The position numbers were made by a program, and so were the translations under genes. Shown in pieces: positions 1 to 10,719 of a stretch of 61,933 nucleotides of DNA. Position 1 is the first letter of the stretch; every line of letters begins with the position of its first letter. The notes under the pieces are model-generated. The model was not told where the DNA came from, made no database searches, and worked only from the letters and a program-made list of their open reading frames with translations. The stretch covers positions 1 through 61,933 of the forward strand of contig CAJQRW010000030.1 of NCBI GenBank assembly GCA_905612415.1. Reading direction: 5' to 3'. The stretch is from an uncultured Pelagibacteraceae bacterium (GTDB lineage: Bacteria; Pseudomonadota; Alphaproteobacteria; Pelagibacterales; Pelagibacteraceae).

Positions 1-1
1 A

Positions 2-265
2 TTTGGCCTTTTTATACATAACAAAAATAAAGAAAAAGAAAAAGTAGTGTGGATGGAATTATTTCAATGTGAAGATTTTTATTTAGATAAATTGACTAAA
101 TTGCAAAATGATAAAGAAGTATGTTTACAAAAAAAAAGAAATGCAAAATATAAAAAAACATTAGTTGAAATACAAAATATCCAAAATAAAGTTAGATTAG
201 ATAAAATTAAAGTTAAAATTAAAGTTAAAATGCAGAATCAAAGTCTATTTGCAAGAAACATCTAA
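2..265 (+). CDS. Hypothetical Lys-rich protein, 5'-truncated by the window edge (ORF open upstream of the first ATG)
   Basis: Frame is open from base 2 to the stop at 265; low complexity; no family recognised. Confidence 0.35.
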   Translation, partial: FGLFIHNKNKEKEKVVWMELFQCEDFYLDKLTKLQNDKEVCLQKKRNAKYKKTLVEIQNIQNKVRLDKIKVKIKVKMQNQSLFARNI

Positions 266-316
266 TAAAGAAGTGGTGTTGATCTTAGGTAATTACTTTT
301 TAGATAAATTGATTTT

Positions 317-1165
317 TTAAGTATTCTTTTTAACAATCCAAACAAATATTATAGAAGTTGCCATCATACTTAGTGCATAGGCGGCAGTAGGAACTATATA
401 AACCATTTCCTCAAAAATTTGAGTTGCTACAAACACAGCTAGAGTTCCATTTTGAAGGCCACATTCAAGTGAAATACATCTTCTTTGTTTAATGCCAGTT
501 GTAAAAAACTTAGCAACGTAATAACCAACAATCATCATTATGATATTAAGTGCTAGAGTTACTGATCCTGCTCTAGCTATGAAACTAATAATATTATCCC
601 ACTCCTCAACATAAATAGCTACGAATACTAAAATGAATAAAGCAATTGATACTCTTTGAACAAGCAATGCTCTTTTGATTATAAAATTTGGTACTAATTT
701 TCTAACAATCATACCTATGATAATTGGAACTGTAACCACAAAAAACATTTTCAAAGAAATGCTCACCATAGAAATATCTTTTATAGAATAAGAAATATTT
801 AATAACTCCACAGATTGAAATATAATGAATGGAACTGAAATAATGCTAATTAAGCTTATTATTGCTGTAAGCGACACAGAAAGAGCAACATCACCATTTG
901 CAAATTTAGTAAGTACGTTTGATGTTATTCCACCAGGAGCTGCTGCAATAATCATAACGCCTAGGGCTAATTCTATTGGTGTGTGTAATATTTTAATTAA
1001 AGCAAATGCAATAATAGGAAGTAAAATTAGTTGACATACGAATCCTACAAAAAAATCTTTAGGGTGATCAACTACTCTTTTAAAATCTGCAGGAGTTAAG
1101 CCTAGACCAAGACCTAACATTAGTAGAGCTAACGCAATAGGTGCTATTGTTGTTACTATTTCCAT
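317..1165 (-). CDS. Bile acid:sodium symporter (BASS/SBF) family transporter
   Basis: 282-aa multi-TM ORF with BASS-like motifs (AAAPGGITSNVLTKFANGDVALS; ECGLQNGTLAVFVA). Confidence 0.85.
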   Translation of the reverse strand: MEIVTTIAPIALALLMLGLGLGLTPADFKRVVDHPKDFFVGFVCQLILLPIIAFALIKILHTPIELALGVMIIAAAPGGITSNVLTKFANGDVALSVSLTAIISLISIISVPFIIFQSVELLNISYSIKDISMVSISLKMFFVVTVPIIIGMIVRKLVPNFIIKRALLVQRVSIALFILVFVAIYVEEWDNIISFIARAGSVTLALNIIMMIVGYYVAKFFTTGIKQRRCISLECGLQNGTLAVFVATQIFEEMVYIVPTAAYALSMMATSIIFVWIVKKNT

Positions 1166-1175
1166 AAGCTTTTAC

Positions 1176-2282
1176 TTATACAATTGGCAAATCACAAAGT
1201 CTACCTTTACTCGATTTTCCATTAATTCTTATCTCTATGGTTATAGTTTTATCCCAATATTTTTTTTTTATCATTGCTATACCAACAACTTTTTTTAAGT
1301 TAGGTGAATAAGTAGCTGACCTTAGGTCACCTACTACGTTGTTGTTATTGTATAAAGGTACACTCTCGGTTACTTCTATTTTATCTATATCTATAAGGAC
1401 GCCCATCAGTTTTTTATTAATTCCTTCTTTAGAAATTTTAATTAATGCTTTTTTACCAAGATAATTAATATCTGACTCGACATCTATATATTTATCAAAA
1501 CCACACTCATAAGGATTATCTCCGTTATCAAAATCATTACCTGCAGACAGAAGTGCACTTTCAATTCGTTCAATTAAGTTTGGACATCCAGGCTCGACGT
1601 TAAATTCTTTACCTATTGAAAATAATTCATCATATAGCATTTGACCTGCCTCACGATTTTCAACATACACCTCAAAACCACCTTGTTTGGACCAACCTGA
1701 TCGAGCTATTAAAAATTTATTTCCCTTAAAAGTATAATAGTCAAAACCAAAAAATTTCAACTCTGTGATTTTTTTTCCTAAAACTTTTTCCATTAATTTA
1801 AATGATTTAGGTCCTTGAACAGCTAGTATATTTACATCAGGTTCTGTTATTTTAACTTGTAAACCTAAGCCGCTAGCAATCCCTTTTGCATAAAGACCAA
1901 TATCGGAGTCAGCTAGTGATAGCCACCATTTGTCTTCAGCCAGTTTTAAAGCGACCGGATCATTTAACGTGCCTCCCTGCTCATCAATAATAGGAGCATA
2001 ATAACATCTGCCAACTTTTGCTTTTGAAAGATTTCTGCAAGTCATTAATTGAACTAATTTTGATGAATCTTTTCCTGTTATTTGAGCCTGTCTTTCAGCA
2101 GCAACATCCCAAATCTGAACATGTTCTTTTAGATGAAAATATTCCTTTTCTAAATTTCCAAAAGATGCTGGTAAAAGCATATGATTATAAATGGTATATG
2201 CGGTAACCCCCTGATTTTCTATTCTGTTTGTGTAAGGAGTGCTTCTTAACCTTCTAGACTTTGCTATGTAAAATTTTTTCAT
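1176..2282 (-). CDS. dmdA: GcvT-fold aminomethyltransferase-like protein, probable DMSP demethylase (DmdA family)
   Basis: 368 aa; [11 protein letters not shown]...[10 protein letters not shown]...[11 protein letters not shown]...[15 protein letters not shown]...NPYECG pattern typical of DmdA-type GcvT proteins; dmdB/dmdC-like neighbours. Confidence 0.75.
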   Translation of the reverse strand: MKKFYIAKSRRLRSTPYTNRIENQGVTAYTIYNHMLLPASFGNLEKEYFHLKEHVQIWDVAAERQAQITGKDSSKLVQLMTCRNLSKAKVGRCYYAPIIDEQGGTLNDPVALKLAEDKWWLSLADSDIGLYAKGIASGLGLQVKITEPDVNILAVQGPKSFKLMEKVLGKKITELKFFGFDYYTFKGNKFLIARSGWSKQGGFEVYVENREAGQMLYDELFSIGKEFNVEPGCPNLIERIESALLSAGNDFDNGDNPYECGFDKYIDVESDINYLGKKALIKISKEGINKKLMGVLIDIDKIEVTESVPLYNNNNVVGDLRSATYSPNLKKVVGIAMIKKKYWDKTITIEIRINGKSSKGRLCDLPIV

Positions 2283-2287
2283 AAAAG

Positions 2288-3073
2288 TTATTTGTGATTT
2301 TTCTCAATAAATTTTTTAACAATTTCTCTCATTTCAAATGCTTTTTCAAATAAAATCATGTGCCCACATTCTTTTATGACGCTTAATTCTGAATTTTTTA
2401 TTTTTGTAGCCATTTTTTTTCCTTTTTCAAGAGGAACCATCTTATCTTTATCTCCTAAAATGCATAAAGTTGGGCAATTAATTGTCTCCGCTGCTTTTGA
2501 TCCATTTTTGTAGTTATTACACGCTCTTAGATCTACAGCCAAACCTTCTTGGACTTGACGCGGTGAATTTATTATTTTTTGAACTGGATTTCCTCCAATA
2601 AATTTTTTTACTCCTTCATATCCCCACTTCATCATCAGTTCTACTGATTTCATGTCGCCACCATCAGCATAATCAATAAGATCTTGATTTACTGGAAGAG
2701 AATAAGATCCACCAACCAAAGTTAAGCTTTTAATTAATTTTGGAAAACGATGAGCAAATTCAAGGCCAACTAAGCAACCTTGCGAATGACCTACAAATGA
2801 AATTTCTTTTATTTTTAAGCTTTGCATTAATTTATTTATCCATTCTGCTATTTCTTCAATTGATTTAATTGCTGGTCCTTCAGAATTGCCGTGCGCAGGC
2901 AAATCTAGCGCTAAGACAGAATACCCTTTTGATGCAAGAAATTGTTCATGCAAAGACCATACAATATGAGTAAGACCACTACCATGCATCAGGATTATTA
3001 CTGGTTTCTTAGTATCAAAATCTAGTCCACCATTTGATGCAAAAATACTTTTTTGATCTACCTCGAATTTCAG
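2288..3073 (-). CDS. Alpha/beta hydrolase; start proposed at CTG 3073 (the track's ATG ORF 2288-2989 begins at the HGSG oxyanion motif)
   Basis: HGSG oxyanion, GHSQG nucleophile elbow, GDKDKMVP and GHM motifs; in-frame extension [32 protein letters not shown] with GAGGAG 5 nt upstream of CTG. Confidence 0.75.
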   Translation of the reverse strand: MKFEVDQKSIFASNGGLDFDTKKPVIILMHGSGLTHIVWSLHEQFLASKGYSVLALDLPAHGNSEGPAIKSIEEIAEWINKLMQSLKIKEISFVGHSQGCLVGLEFAHRFPKLIKSLTLVGGSYSLPVNQDLIDYADGGDMKSVELMMKWGYEGVKKFIGGNPVQKIINSPRQVQEGLAVDLRACNNYKNGSKAAETINCPTLCILGDKDKMVPLEKGKKMATKIKNSELSVIKECGHMILFEKAFEMREIVKKFIEKNHK

Positions 3074-4698
3074 CTCAGCTCCTCAGCTTTTTTTCTTAAT
3101 TCAAATTTTTGTATTTTGCCTGTAGATGTTTTTGGAAGTTCACAAAATTCAATTTTTTTTGGAACTTTAAATTTAGCTAAAGTTTCCTTACAAAAATCAA
3201 TCAATTCTTTTTCAGTAACTGGTTTACCTTTAACGGACTCAATAAATGCACAAGGTACCTCTCCCCATTTTTCATCTTTTTTCGCTACTACTGCTGCTAT
3301 AGATACAGAAGGATGTTTTGCTAACGTATTTTCTATTTCAATTGATGATATATTCTCACCTCCCGAAATAATTATATCTTTAGATCTATCTTGAATTTTT
3401 ACGTAACCATCTGGGTACATAATAGCTAAATCTCCAGTATGAAACCATCCACCTTTCATTGCTTTGTCAGTGGCATCTTTTTCTTTAAAATAACCTTTCA
3501 TAACTACATTTCCTCTAATCATTATTTCTCCAATTGTTTTGCCATCTCTTGGAACCTCTTTCATGGTTTCTGGGTCCATAATTGTTACACCTTCTGTGTT
3601 AGGGTATCTTACTCCCTGTCTAGCTTTTATCTCATTTTGTTTTTCTTCTTCTAATTCATTCCATGATTCGTTCCATGCACATTGAGTTACATGTCCATAG
3701 GTTTCTGTTAAGCCATAAACATGCATTACTTCAAAACCCAGGCTTTTCATTTTTTTAAAAATTATACTTGGTGGTGGGGCTCCAGCAGTTAATACATGAA
3801 CTTTTTGTTTTAATTTTTTACGATCATTTTCGGGTGCTCCTGTAATCATATTAAGCACGATCGGCGCACCTCCAAAATGTGTTACGTTATGTTTATCAAT
3901 CAATTCAAAAATTTTCTTAATATCGATGTTTCGAAGGCATATTGTTTTTCCATTCATCATAGGAATAGTCCAGGGATAACACCAACCATTGCAATGAAAC
4001 ATTGGCACAACAGTTAAAAAATTTAATCTATTTGGCATATTCCAAGCTACTGCGCTACCTGTTGACATTAAATATGAACCTCTATGATGATAAACGACGC
4101 CTTTTGGATTTCCTGTTGTTCCCGAAGTATAACTTAATGAAATAGCTTGCCACTCATCTTCTGGCATTTTCCAAATATAATTTTCATCTCCTGTATTTAA
4201 AAATGTCTCATACTCTAGATCTCCAATCTTTTCCATTTTAGCCTGAGGTCCATGTTTGTCATTTATGTCAATGACAATTATTTTTCTTTTTATTGTGCTT
4301 AATGCTTTTTTAACTTCTACATGAAGTTGCCTATCCACAACTAGCACCTTGGCATCACTATGATCTAAAATATAGGCAATGGTTTTAGCATCTAATCTAA
4401 TATTAATCGTATTTAATACACCGCCAGTCATAGGAACGGAGTAATGAGCCTCAAAAATTTCTGGAGTGTTAAAAGCTAAAAATGAAACTGTGTCGCCTTT
4501 GCGAATACCAATCTTTTCTAATGCGCTAGCAAATTTAATACATCTCTTGTAAATTTGAGCCCAAGTATATTTTAGATCTTCATAAACCAACGCCTCATAA
4601 TTAGGATAAATATCCTTGGCTCTTTCAAGAAAAGATAAAGGTGTTAATGGAACAAAGTTCGCATTATTTTTTTCAAGATTTTTATCGTAATCACTCAT
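3070..4698 (-). CDS. dmdB: AMP-dependent acyl-CoA ligase, DmdB-like (3-methylmercaptopropionate-CoA ligase candidate)
   Basis: ANL-superfamily motifs SLSYTSGTTGNPKGVVYHHRG, HVYGLTETYGH, GWFHTGD, KTSTGKIQK; operon context. Confidence 0.7.
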   Translation of the reverse strand: MSDYDKNLEKNNANFVPLTPLSFLERAKDIYPNYEALVYEDLKYTWAQIYKRCIKFASALEKIGIRKGDTVSFLAFNTPEIFEAHYSVPMTGGVLNTINIRLDAKTIAYILDHSDAKVLVVDRQLHVEVKKALSTIKRKIIVIDINDKHGPQAKMEKIGDLEYETFLNTGDENYIWKMPEDEWQAISLSYTSGTTGNPKGVVYHHRGSYLMSTGSAVAWNMPNRLNFLTVVPMFHCNGWCYPWTIPMMNGKTICLRNIDIKKIFELIDKHNVTHFGGAPIVLNMITGAPENDRKKLKQKVHVLTAGAPPPSIIFKKMKSLGFEVMHVYGLTETYGHVTQCAWNESWNELEEEKQNEIKARQGVRYPNTEGVTIMDPETMKEVPRDGKTIGEIMIRGNVVMKGYFKEKDATDKAMKGGWFHTGDLAIMYPDGYVKIQDRSKDIIISGGENISSIEIENTLAKHPSVSIAAVVAKKDEKWGEVPCAFIESVKGKPVTEKELIDFCKETLAKFKVPKKIEFCELPKTSTGKIQKFELRKKAEELS

Positions 4699-4704
4699 GT
4701 AAAA

Positions 4705-5601
4705 TTAACTTATTTTAGATTCTTTTATTATTTCTGCAATTACATCTTCTTTTTTGTGTCCCATTAAATGAACACCATTCACACCTTTAATTTCCTTAAA
4801 AGCTTCAATTAATTCAAGACAAATCTTTTTACTTTCACTTTTAGCATCTTTTGCCTGTTCCAATCTTTTTACTATTTCATCTGGAACGTCTACTCCATAA
4901 AGATTGTCATTCATCCATTTTGCACTTTTTGCTGATGCAAAAGGTCCAAGTCCAATTAAAAAATAAGTTTTTTCTAAAATACCTGAATCTTCTAATACTT
5001 TCATATAATCTTTTAATTTTTTAGTTTCAAAAACATATTGGGTTTGAAAAAAATTTACACCAGTGTTTATTTTATTGGTAATTTTTTTAACATCTGGCAA
5101 TCCTTTTGACGGGACCTCGGCGCCACCAATAAATAATTTTGGTGCAGGGTCAATAGCGCGACCTGATGGAAATTTTTTTTCAGCTCTCATCATTTCAGCT
5201 GTAGCTACTAGTGTTAAACTATCAATATCATGCACAGGTTTAGTGTCTGGTTGATCTCCTCCTTTTGGATCATCTCCAGATAAACATAAAACATTATGTA
5301 CTCCTAGCGCTGATGCTCCAACCAAATCTCCTTGCAAGGCTATTCGATTACGATCTCGGACCGTTAATTGTAATATTGGATCGATGCCATTTTGAACTAA
5401 AATAATTGCTGCAGTTAAAGCTGACATGTGAACTTTTGCACCTGGGCTATCTGTAACATTAACAGCATCAGCAACATCTTTTAGTGCTTTTGTTTTTTGT
5501 AATAAAACTTCTTTATTAGAAGCATCAGGAGGTGTGGTTTCTGCAGTAAATACAAATCCTCCTTCGTGCAATTTTTTATGTAATAAGCTTTGATATTCCA
5601 T
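4705..5601 (-). CDS. metF: Methylenetetrahydrofolate reductase family protein
   Basis: 298-aa MetF-like protein (FTAETTPPDA, VNVTDSPGAKVHMS, LQLTVRDRNR, GDDPKGG, FFQTQYVFE). Confidence 0.75.
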   Translation of the reverse strand: MEYQSLLHKKLHEGGFVFTAETTPPDASNKEVLLQKTKALKDVADAVNVTDSPGAKVHMSALTAAIILVQNGIDPILQLTVRDRNRIALQGDLVGASALGVHNVLCLSGDDPKGGDQPDTKPVHDIDSLTLVATAEMMRAEKKFPSGRAIDPAPKLFIGGAEVPSKGLPDVKKITNKINTGVNFFQTQYVFETKKLKDYMKVLEDSGILEKTYFLIGLGPFASAKSAKWMNDNLYGVDVPDEIVKRLEQAKDAKSESKKICLELIEAFKEIKGVNGVHLMGHKKEDVIAEIIKESKIS

Positions 5602-5602
5602 T

Positions 5603-7372
5603 TTAATTAAATTTAAAGTTCATTATGTTTTTGCTTCCTGAAATACCAGATTTGTAATGAGTGTCAATTCTAGGCAAAATTCGGTCAAAGAAAAACTTTG
5701 CTGTTTCTATTTTATCTTCAAAAAAATTTTTATTATTTTTAATTTCCTTATAACTTATATCTAAAACTTTTAACCAAGAATAACCAATCGCAATTAAACC
5801 AAGAACTTTAAGATAATCATTACATGCAGCACTAACGTCATCTTTTGAATTTTTCATGCTCTTTTCAATCCAAGCTGTAAAATCTATTAATATCTTTAAA
5901 TATTGATTTAATTTTTCTGTAAATAACTTTGTTTCAACATTATTTTTACTTTCGTCAATACCTTTTTTAATTAGTTGAATATAATTTTCAATAATATTTC
6001 CATTTTTATTTATAAGTTTTCTGAAGACCAAATCAATAGCTTGAACAGAATTCGTTCCTTCATATATTGGTGTTATTCTATTGTCTCTATATAACTGCTC
6101 GATACCCTGATCTTTTGTATAACCATACCCTCCAAAAATTTGCATTGCATCGCTAGTAATTTCCATTCCCATATCTGTAAATAATGATTTAACGACAGGT
6201 GTCATTAGTGAAACTAAATCTGATGCTTCTTGTTTAATTTTATTATCATGATGGTACAAACTAACTTCTGTTTGTTGAGCTAACCAGAAGCTTAGGGCTC
6301 TTTCTCCTTCGATTATTGCTTTCATATTTAATAGTGATCTTCTAATGTCAGCATGATCAATAATTAGATCTGCTCCATTTGTTGATTTACTATTATTTGA
6401 TTTTCCTTGTTTTCTTTCCTTAGAATAATTTAAAGCATTTTGATATGCTATTTCAGATATTCCTAAGCCTTGAATTCCAACAACAATTCTCTCTAAATTC
6501 ATCATAGTGAACATTGAACTCAGTCCTTTATTTTTTGGACCAATCATATATCCAACTGCCCCATCAAAATTTAAAACACATGTCGCGGACCCTTTAATAC
6601 CCATCTTGCTTTCAATTGAACCTGTCGAAACACCATTTCTTTGGCTTAAAGAACCATCTTCCTTTACTTGAATTTTTGGCACTAGAAATAAACTAATTCC
6701 TTTTGTTCCAGCCGGAGCATCTGTCGTTCTCGCTAATACAAGATGTATAATATTTTCTGTAAGATCATGGTCACCAGAAGTTATAAATATTTTTTGACCT
6801 GTTAATTTAAAAGTTTTATCTGATTGTTCTATTGCTTTCGTTTTAAGCAACCCTAAATCTGTTCCACAAACTGGTTCTGTTAAGCACATTGTTCCACTCC
6901 AGATTCCTTTGACTATATTGGGAAGAAATTTTTTCTTTATAGAATCTGTGCCATGGTGTAATATGCAGTTATAGGCTCCAATACTGAGTTCGCTGTATAG
7001 CTTAAAAGATAAACTAGCCGAAGATAACATTTCATCAAAGAATGCACTTATTGTTTTTGGCATACCTTGTCCACCGTACTCTGGGTCACACGATAGAGAG
7101 GTCCAACCATCTTCAATAAATTTTTTGTAGGCTTCCTTGTATCCTGGTGGAGTTCTTACAACACCATTTTCTAGTTTAGCAGGTATTTCATCTCCGGCTT
7201 TAGCTAGAGGCAACACAAGATTTTCCGTTAACTTTGCTGCTTGCTCCAAAATATCTTTTGCAAGTTCTGGATTAACTTCTTTATATTTTTCAAGATCGTT
7301 ATAATGAGGATTATCTTTTAACTTCTCAAAGAGAAACATCATATCATCTATAGGAGCAGTATAAGTTGCCAT
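5603..7372 (-). CDS. dmdC: Acyl-CoA dehydrogenase, DmdC-like (3-methylmercaptopropionyl-CoA dehydrogenase candidate)
   Basis: 589 aa; MATYTAPIDDMMFLFEKL N-terminus, CLTEPVCGTDLGLLKTKA, QIFGGYGYTKDQGIEQLYRDNRITPIYEGTNSVQAIDL. Confidence 0.75.
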   Translation of the reverse strand: MATYTAPIDDMMFLFEKLKDNPHYNDLEKYKEVNPELAKDILEQAAKLTENLVLPLAKAGDEIPAKLENGVVRTPPGYKEAYKKFIEDGWTSLSCDPEYGGQGMPKTISAFFDEMLSSASLSFKLYSELSIGAYNCILHHGTDSIKKKFLPNIVKGIWSGTMCLTEPVCGTDLGLLKTKAIEQSDKTFKLTGQKIFITSGDHDLTENIIHLVLARTTDAPAGTKGISLFLVPKIQVKEDGSLSQRNGVSTGSIESKMGIKGSATCVLNFDGAVGYMIGPKNKGLSSMFTMMNLERIVVGIQGLGISEIAYQNALNYSKERKQGKSNNSKSTNGADLIIDHADIRRSLLNMKAIIEGERALSFWLAQQTEVSLYHHDNKIKQEASDLVSLMTPVVKSLFTDMGMEITSDAMQIFGGYGYTKDQGIEQLYRDNRITPIYEGTNSVQAIDLVFRKLINKNGNIIENYIQLIKKGIDESKNNVETKLFTEKLNQYLKILIDFTAWIEKSMKNSKDDVSAACNDYLKVLGLIAIGYSWLKVLDISYKEIKNNKNFFEDKIETAKFFFDRILPRIDTHYKSGISGSKNIMNFKFN

Positions 7373-9600
7373 TAGTTTACTAAAGGTTTGCCCGTTGTAA
7401 GAGTATGTTTAATTCTAGCTTGAGTTTTTTCCATTTGAATTAGTTGCATAAATGCTTCTAATTCTAACGCATACATATCATCTTCAGATAATTCTTTATC
7501 AATAGTTGTGTTACCTCCACTTAATACAAAAGCTAATTTTTTTCCAACTTCCATTCCATGCTCCAGTATTTTCTTTTCTTTAAAAAGATTTTCAAGAGTT
7601 TGAAACATTTTATTCCTTACTTGGTTACCTGATAACTTAAAAATTGGTTGTAGAGGTGGTTTATATCCATTTTTTTTCTCATTAATCAATTGTTCTGCAA
7701 CTGAAAGAAGTTTGTTTCTATTCATAACACTTTTGTCTTTTTCTAACAAAAACTTTAATGGCATAGCTTCAACAGGTGAACTAGCTGTTTTTCCATATCC
7801 AATAATATCAAATACTTTTTGTGGTGCAAAGTCTGGATCTTCTTTAGCTTTTTCATCTTGCATCCATCTCCATAACATTTGTTTTGTTCCTCCTCCCGCA
7901 GGTATTAAACCTACGATTGTTTCCACTAAACCTGTTACTATATTGGTATGAGAAACTATATAATCACTTTGAACTAATACTTCAAAACCACCACCTAAAG
8001 CTAAACCAGAAGGCGCCGCAATAACCAAATTATTAGAATATTTTAGCTGTTTACAAGTCATTTGAAAATGATAAATAAATTTTTCAATTGCCTTCCAATT
8101 TTTTTCTTTAGCAAATTCCATTACATAATTTAAATTTACGCCAGCTGAAAATTGCATACCTTCATTTATAATAATTAAATTTTTATCTGATGCTTTTTTT
8201 AATGCATCCATCGAATCATAATCTAAAGTATTAGCCTTAGTATTAAACTCTACAATTTTATAATCTTTATATTCATATGTAAAAGCTGATTTATTTTCTT
8301 TTTGAACTTTTGCTAATTGTTTTACTTTTCCTAAGGTTTCTAAACTTGTGTAGATTTGTCTTTTTCCATAAAATTTATCAACCTTTGTTTCATAAAGTTT
8401 TTTTATAAATTCATTTATTTTGAGTTGATTATCTTTTTCAACAAAAAATTTTACACCGAGTTCTTCAAGCATCTCGAAAGGTCCTCTTGCCCAATTAAAA
8501 CCAAGTCTCATTGCTTCATCAATATTGTTGTAATCTTTTGTTACATTTGGAATCAAAGAAGATGCATAAAGAATAATTTTTGAAATAATCGACCATGCGT
8601 ATTTTCCATATTTGTCATTTCTTGAAACAAGATCTTTTAAATTAATTTTTTCTTCTATATTTAAGTCAACTTTTTTAGATGGCGAATATTTGCCATTTTT
8701 TAAATTAATTGCTTCTAAAACCTTTTTACCATCTTGTTTGTTCATTCGGTAAAATCCACCCTTACCTTTTCTACCAGTATAGCCAGTTTCAATTAAATTT
8801 TTTACTAAAGGTATTTCCTTTGCTACTTCATGAAAAACATCTGCTTTGGGCAATTCTTTAATAAAGCTTTTTAAAACGTCAGCCATTAAATCTATTCCAA
8901 TTAAATCATACAATCCGAAAATACCTGTTTTTGGAATACCCATTGGTCTTCCAAAAATTGAATCTGCTTCTTCTATACTCAAGTCCATTTTTATTGCCTC
9001 TGTCATTGCTACTTGCATAGCATAAACTCCAACTCTATTTCCTAGAAACCCTGGTGTATCTTTACAAATTATTACACCTTTTCCTAAATTTTCCTCACAA
9101 AAAATTTTAAGAAAATTTATTTTTTTAGTATCATTTGTTTCTTCGCTAACTATTTCTAATAAGCCCATATATCTCACAGGGTTAAAAAAGTGAGTAATGC
9201 AAAAATCTTTTTTATCTTCTGCAGACATCTTTTCTGATAAAACTTTTAAAGGAATTGTAGATGTATTTGACGAAATTATTGAATCTGATTTTCTAATTTT
9301 AGAAATTTTTTTATAAAGATTATGTTTTATATCTATTCTTTCAACTACAGCTTCTACTATCCAGTCAGCTTTTCCTACCAAAGCAAAGTCATCTTCTATA
9401 TTACCTGCTTTAATATTATCAATTTTACTTTTATCTATTAGCAAAGGTGGGCGGGATTCAAATATTTTTTTTTTTGCTTTTTCTGAAATTTCTGTTTTTA
9501 AATCTAATAATGTGACTGGAATATTAGCATTGCATAATTGAGCGGCGATACCACTTCCCATGGTCCCAGATCCAATGACAACTACATTTTTTATATTCAT
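7372..9600 (-). CDS. 3-hydroxyacyl-CoA dehydrogenase / enoyl-CoA hydratase bifunctional protein (HADH domain first)
   Basis: N-terminal VVIGSGTMGSGIAAQLCNANIPVTLLD and SSNTSTIPL; C-terminal crotonase segment AAPSGLALGGGFEVLVQSDYI, GLIPAGGGT. Confidence 0.85.
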   Translation of the reverse strand: MNIKNVVVIGSGTMGSGIAAQLCNANIPVTLLDLKTEISEKAKKKIFESRPPLLIDKSKIDNIKAGNIEDDFALVGKADWIVEAVVERIDIKHNLYKKISKIRKSDSIISSNTSTIPLKVLSEKMSAEDKKDFCITHFFNPVRYMGLLEIVSEETNDTKKINFLKIFCEENLGKGVIICKDTPGFLGNRVGVYAMQVAMTEAIKMDLSIEEADSIFGRPMGIPKTGIFGLYDLIGIDLMADVLKSFIKELPKADVFHEVAKEIPLVKNLIETGYTGRKGKGGFYRMNKQDGKKVLEAINLKNGKYSPSKKVDLNIEEKINLKDLVSRNDKYGKYAWSIISKIILYASSLIPNVTKDYNNIDEAMRLGFNWARGPFEMLEELGVKFFVEKDNQLKINEFIKKLYETKVDKFYGKRQIYTSLETLGKVKQLAKVQKENKSAFTYEYKDYKIVEFNTKANTLDYDSMDALKKASDKNLIIINEGMQFSAGVNLNYVMEFAKEKNWKAIEKFIYHFQMTCKQLKYSNNLVIAAPSGLALGGGFEVLVQSDYIVSHTNIVTGLVETIVGLIPAGGGTKQMLWRWMQDEKAKEDPDFAPQKVFDIIGYGKTASSPVEAMPLKFLLEKDKSVMNRNKLLSVAEQLINEKKNGYKPPLQPIFKLSGNQVRNKMFQTLENLFKEKKILEHGMEVGKKLAFVLSGGNTTIDKELSEDDMYALELEAFMQLIQMEKTQARIKHTLTTGKPLVN

Positions 9601-9611
9601 TGCTCTAGATA

Positions 9612-10718
9612 CTATTTAAGTTTTGAAATTATTGCATCACCCATTTGGGCAGTAGATACTTCTTTTTTATCTTTTGATAAAATATCTTTAGTTCTTAGTC
9701 CATCATCTAGAACTTTTTGGACAGCTTGTTCTAGAATGTCTGCTTCTTTATCTAAATCTAAAGAATATCTCAAAGCCATAGAAAAACTTAGAATAGTTGC
9801 TATTGGGTTTGCTTGTCCCATCCCAGCAATATCTGGAGCAGAACCATGAATTGGCTCATACATTGCTCTCATTTTTCCATTTTTGTCTTTTGCTCCTAGT
9901 GATGCCGAAGGTAATAGACCTAATGATCCAGTTAGCATCGCAGCCTCGTCTGACAAAATGTCACCAAACAAATTATCTGTTACAATAACATCAAACTGTT
10001 TTGGGTTTCTTAATAATTGCATTGCACAATTATCTGCAAGCATATGATTTAATTCTATTTCAGGATAATCATCATCTTTTACTTTCTGAACCTCTTCTCT
10101 CCAAAGTATACCTGCTTCCATGACATTTGATTTATCGCATGAGGTCACTTTTTTACTTCTTTTTTGGGCCAACTCAAAAGCAATTTTAGCAACTCTAATT
10201 ATTTCACTGCTAGTATAAGTGTGGGTATTTATACCTTTTCTTTCTCCATTCTCTATAGGTTTGATGCCTCTTGGTTCACCAAAATAAATTCCACCCGTAA
10301 GCTCTCTAACAATCATTATATCTAAGCCAGACACGATTTCAGGTTTTAAACTGGAAGCATCAACTAACTGTTTAAAACAAATTGCTGGTCGTAAATTGGC
10401 AAATAACTTTAATTCTTTTCTTAATTTTAAAAGTGCTCTTTCCGGTCTTTTTGAGAATTCTAAATTGTCCCATTTGGGACCTCCAACAGCTCCTAGAATT
10501 ATAACTTCAGATTCCAGCGCTTTATAAAATACTTCATCAGTAATTGGCTTTTTATGTTTTTCATATGAGACTCCACCTATCAAATCTTCTTCTATTGTAA
10601 AATCTAAAGATTTATTTTTATTGAACCATTCAATAATTTTTTTTACCTCAGACACTACCTCTGGCCCAATACCGTCGCCTGGTAATAATAAAATTTTTCT
10701 ACTTTTTACTTTAATCAT
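9612..10718 (-). CDS. leuB: 3-isopropylmalate dehydrogenase
   Basis: [55 protein letters not shown]. Confidence 0.97.
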   Translation of the reverse strand: MIKVKSRKILLLPGDGIGPEVVSEVKKIIEWFNKNKSLDFTIEEDLIGGVSYEKHKKPITDEVFYKALESEVIILGAVGGPKWDNLEFSKRPERALLKLRKELKLFANLRPAICFKQLVDASSLKPEIVSGLDIMIVRELTGGIYFGEPRGIKPIENGERKGINTHTYTSSEIIRVAKIAFELAQKRSKKVTSCDKSNVMEAGILWREEVQKVKDDDYPEIELNHMLADNCAMQLLRNPKQFDVIVTDNLFGDILSDEAAMLTGSLGLLPSASLGAKDKNGKMRAMYEPIHGSAPDIAGMGQANPIATILSFSMALRYSLDLDKEADILEQAVQKVLDDGLRTKDILSKDKKEVSTAQMGDAIISKLK

Positions 10719-10719
10719 C

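Noticed and set aside
5063-5254. Small antisense ORFs across the DMSP-type cluster (e.g. 5063-5254, 7712-7951, 8356-8583)
   Set aside because: Wholly antisense to well-supported genes and lacking domain features
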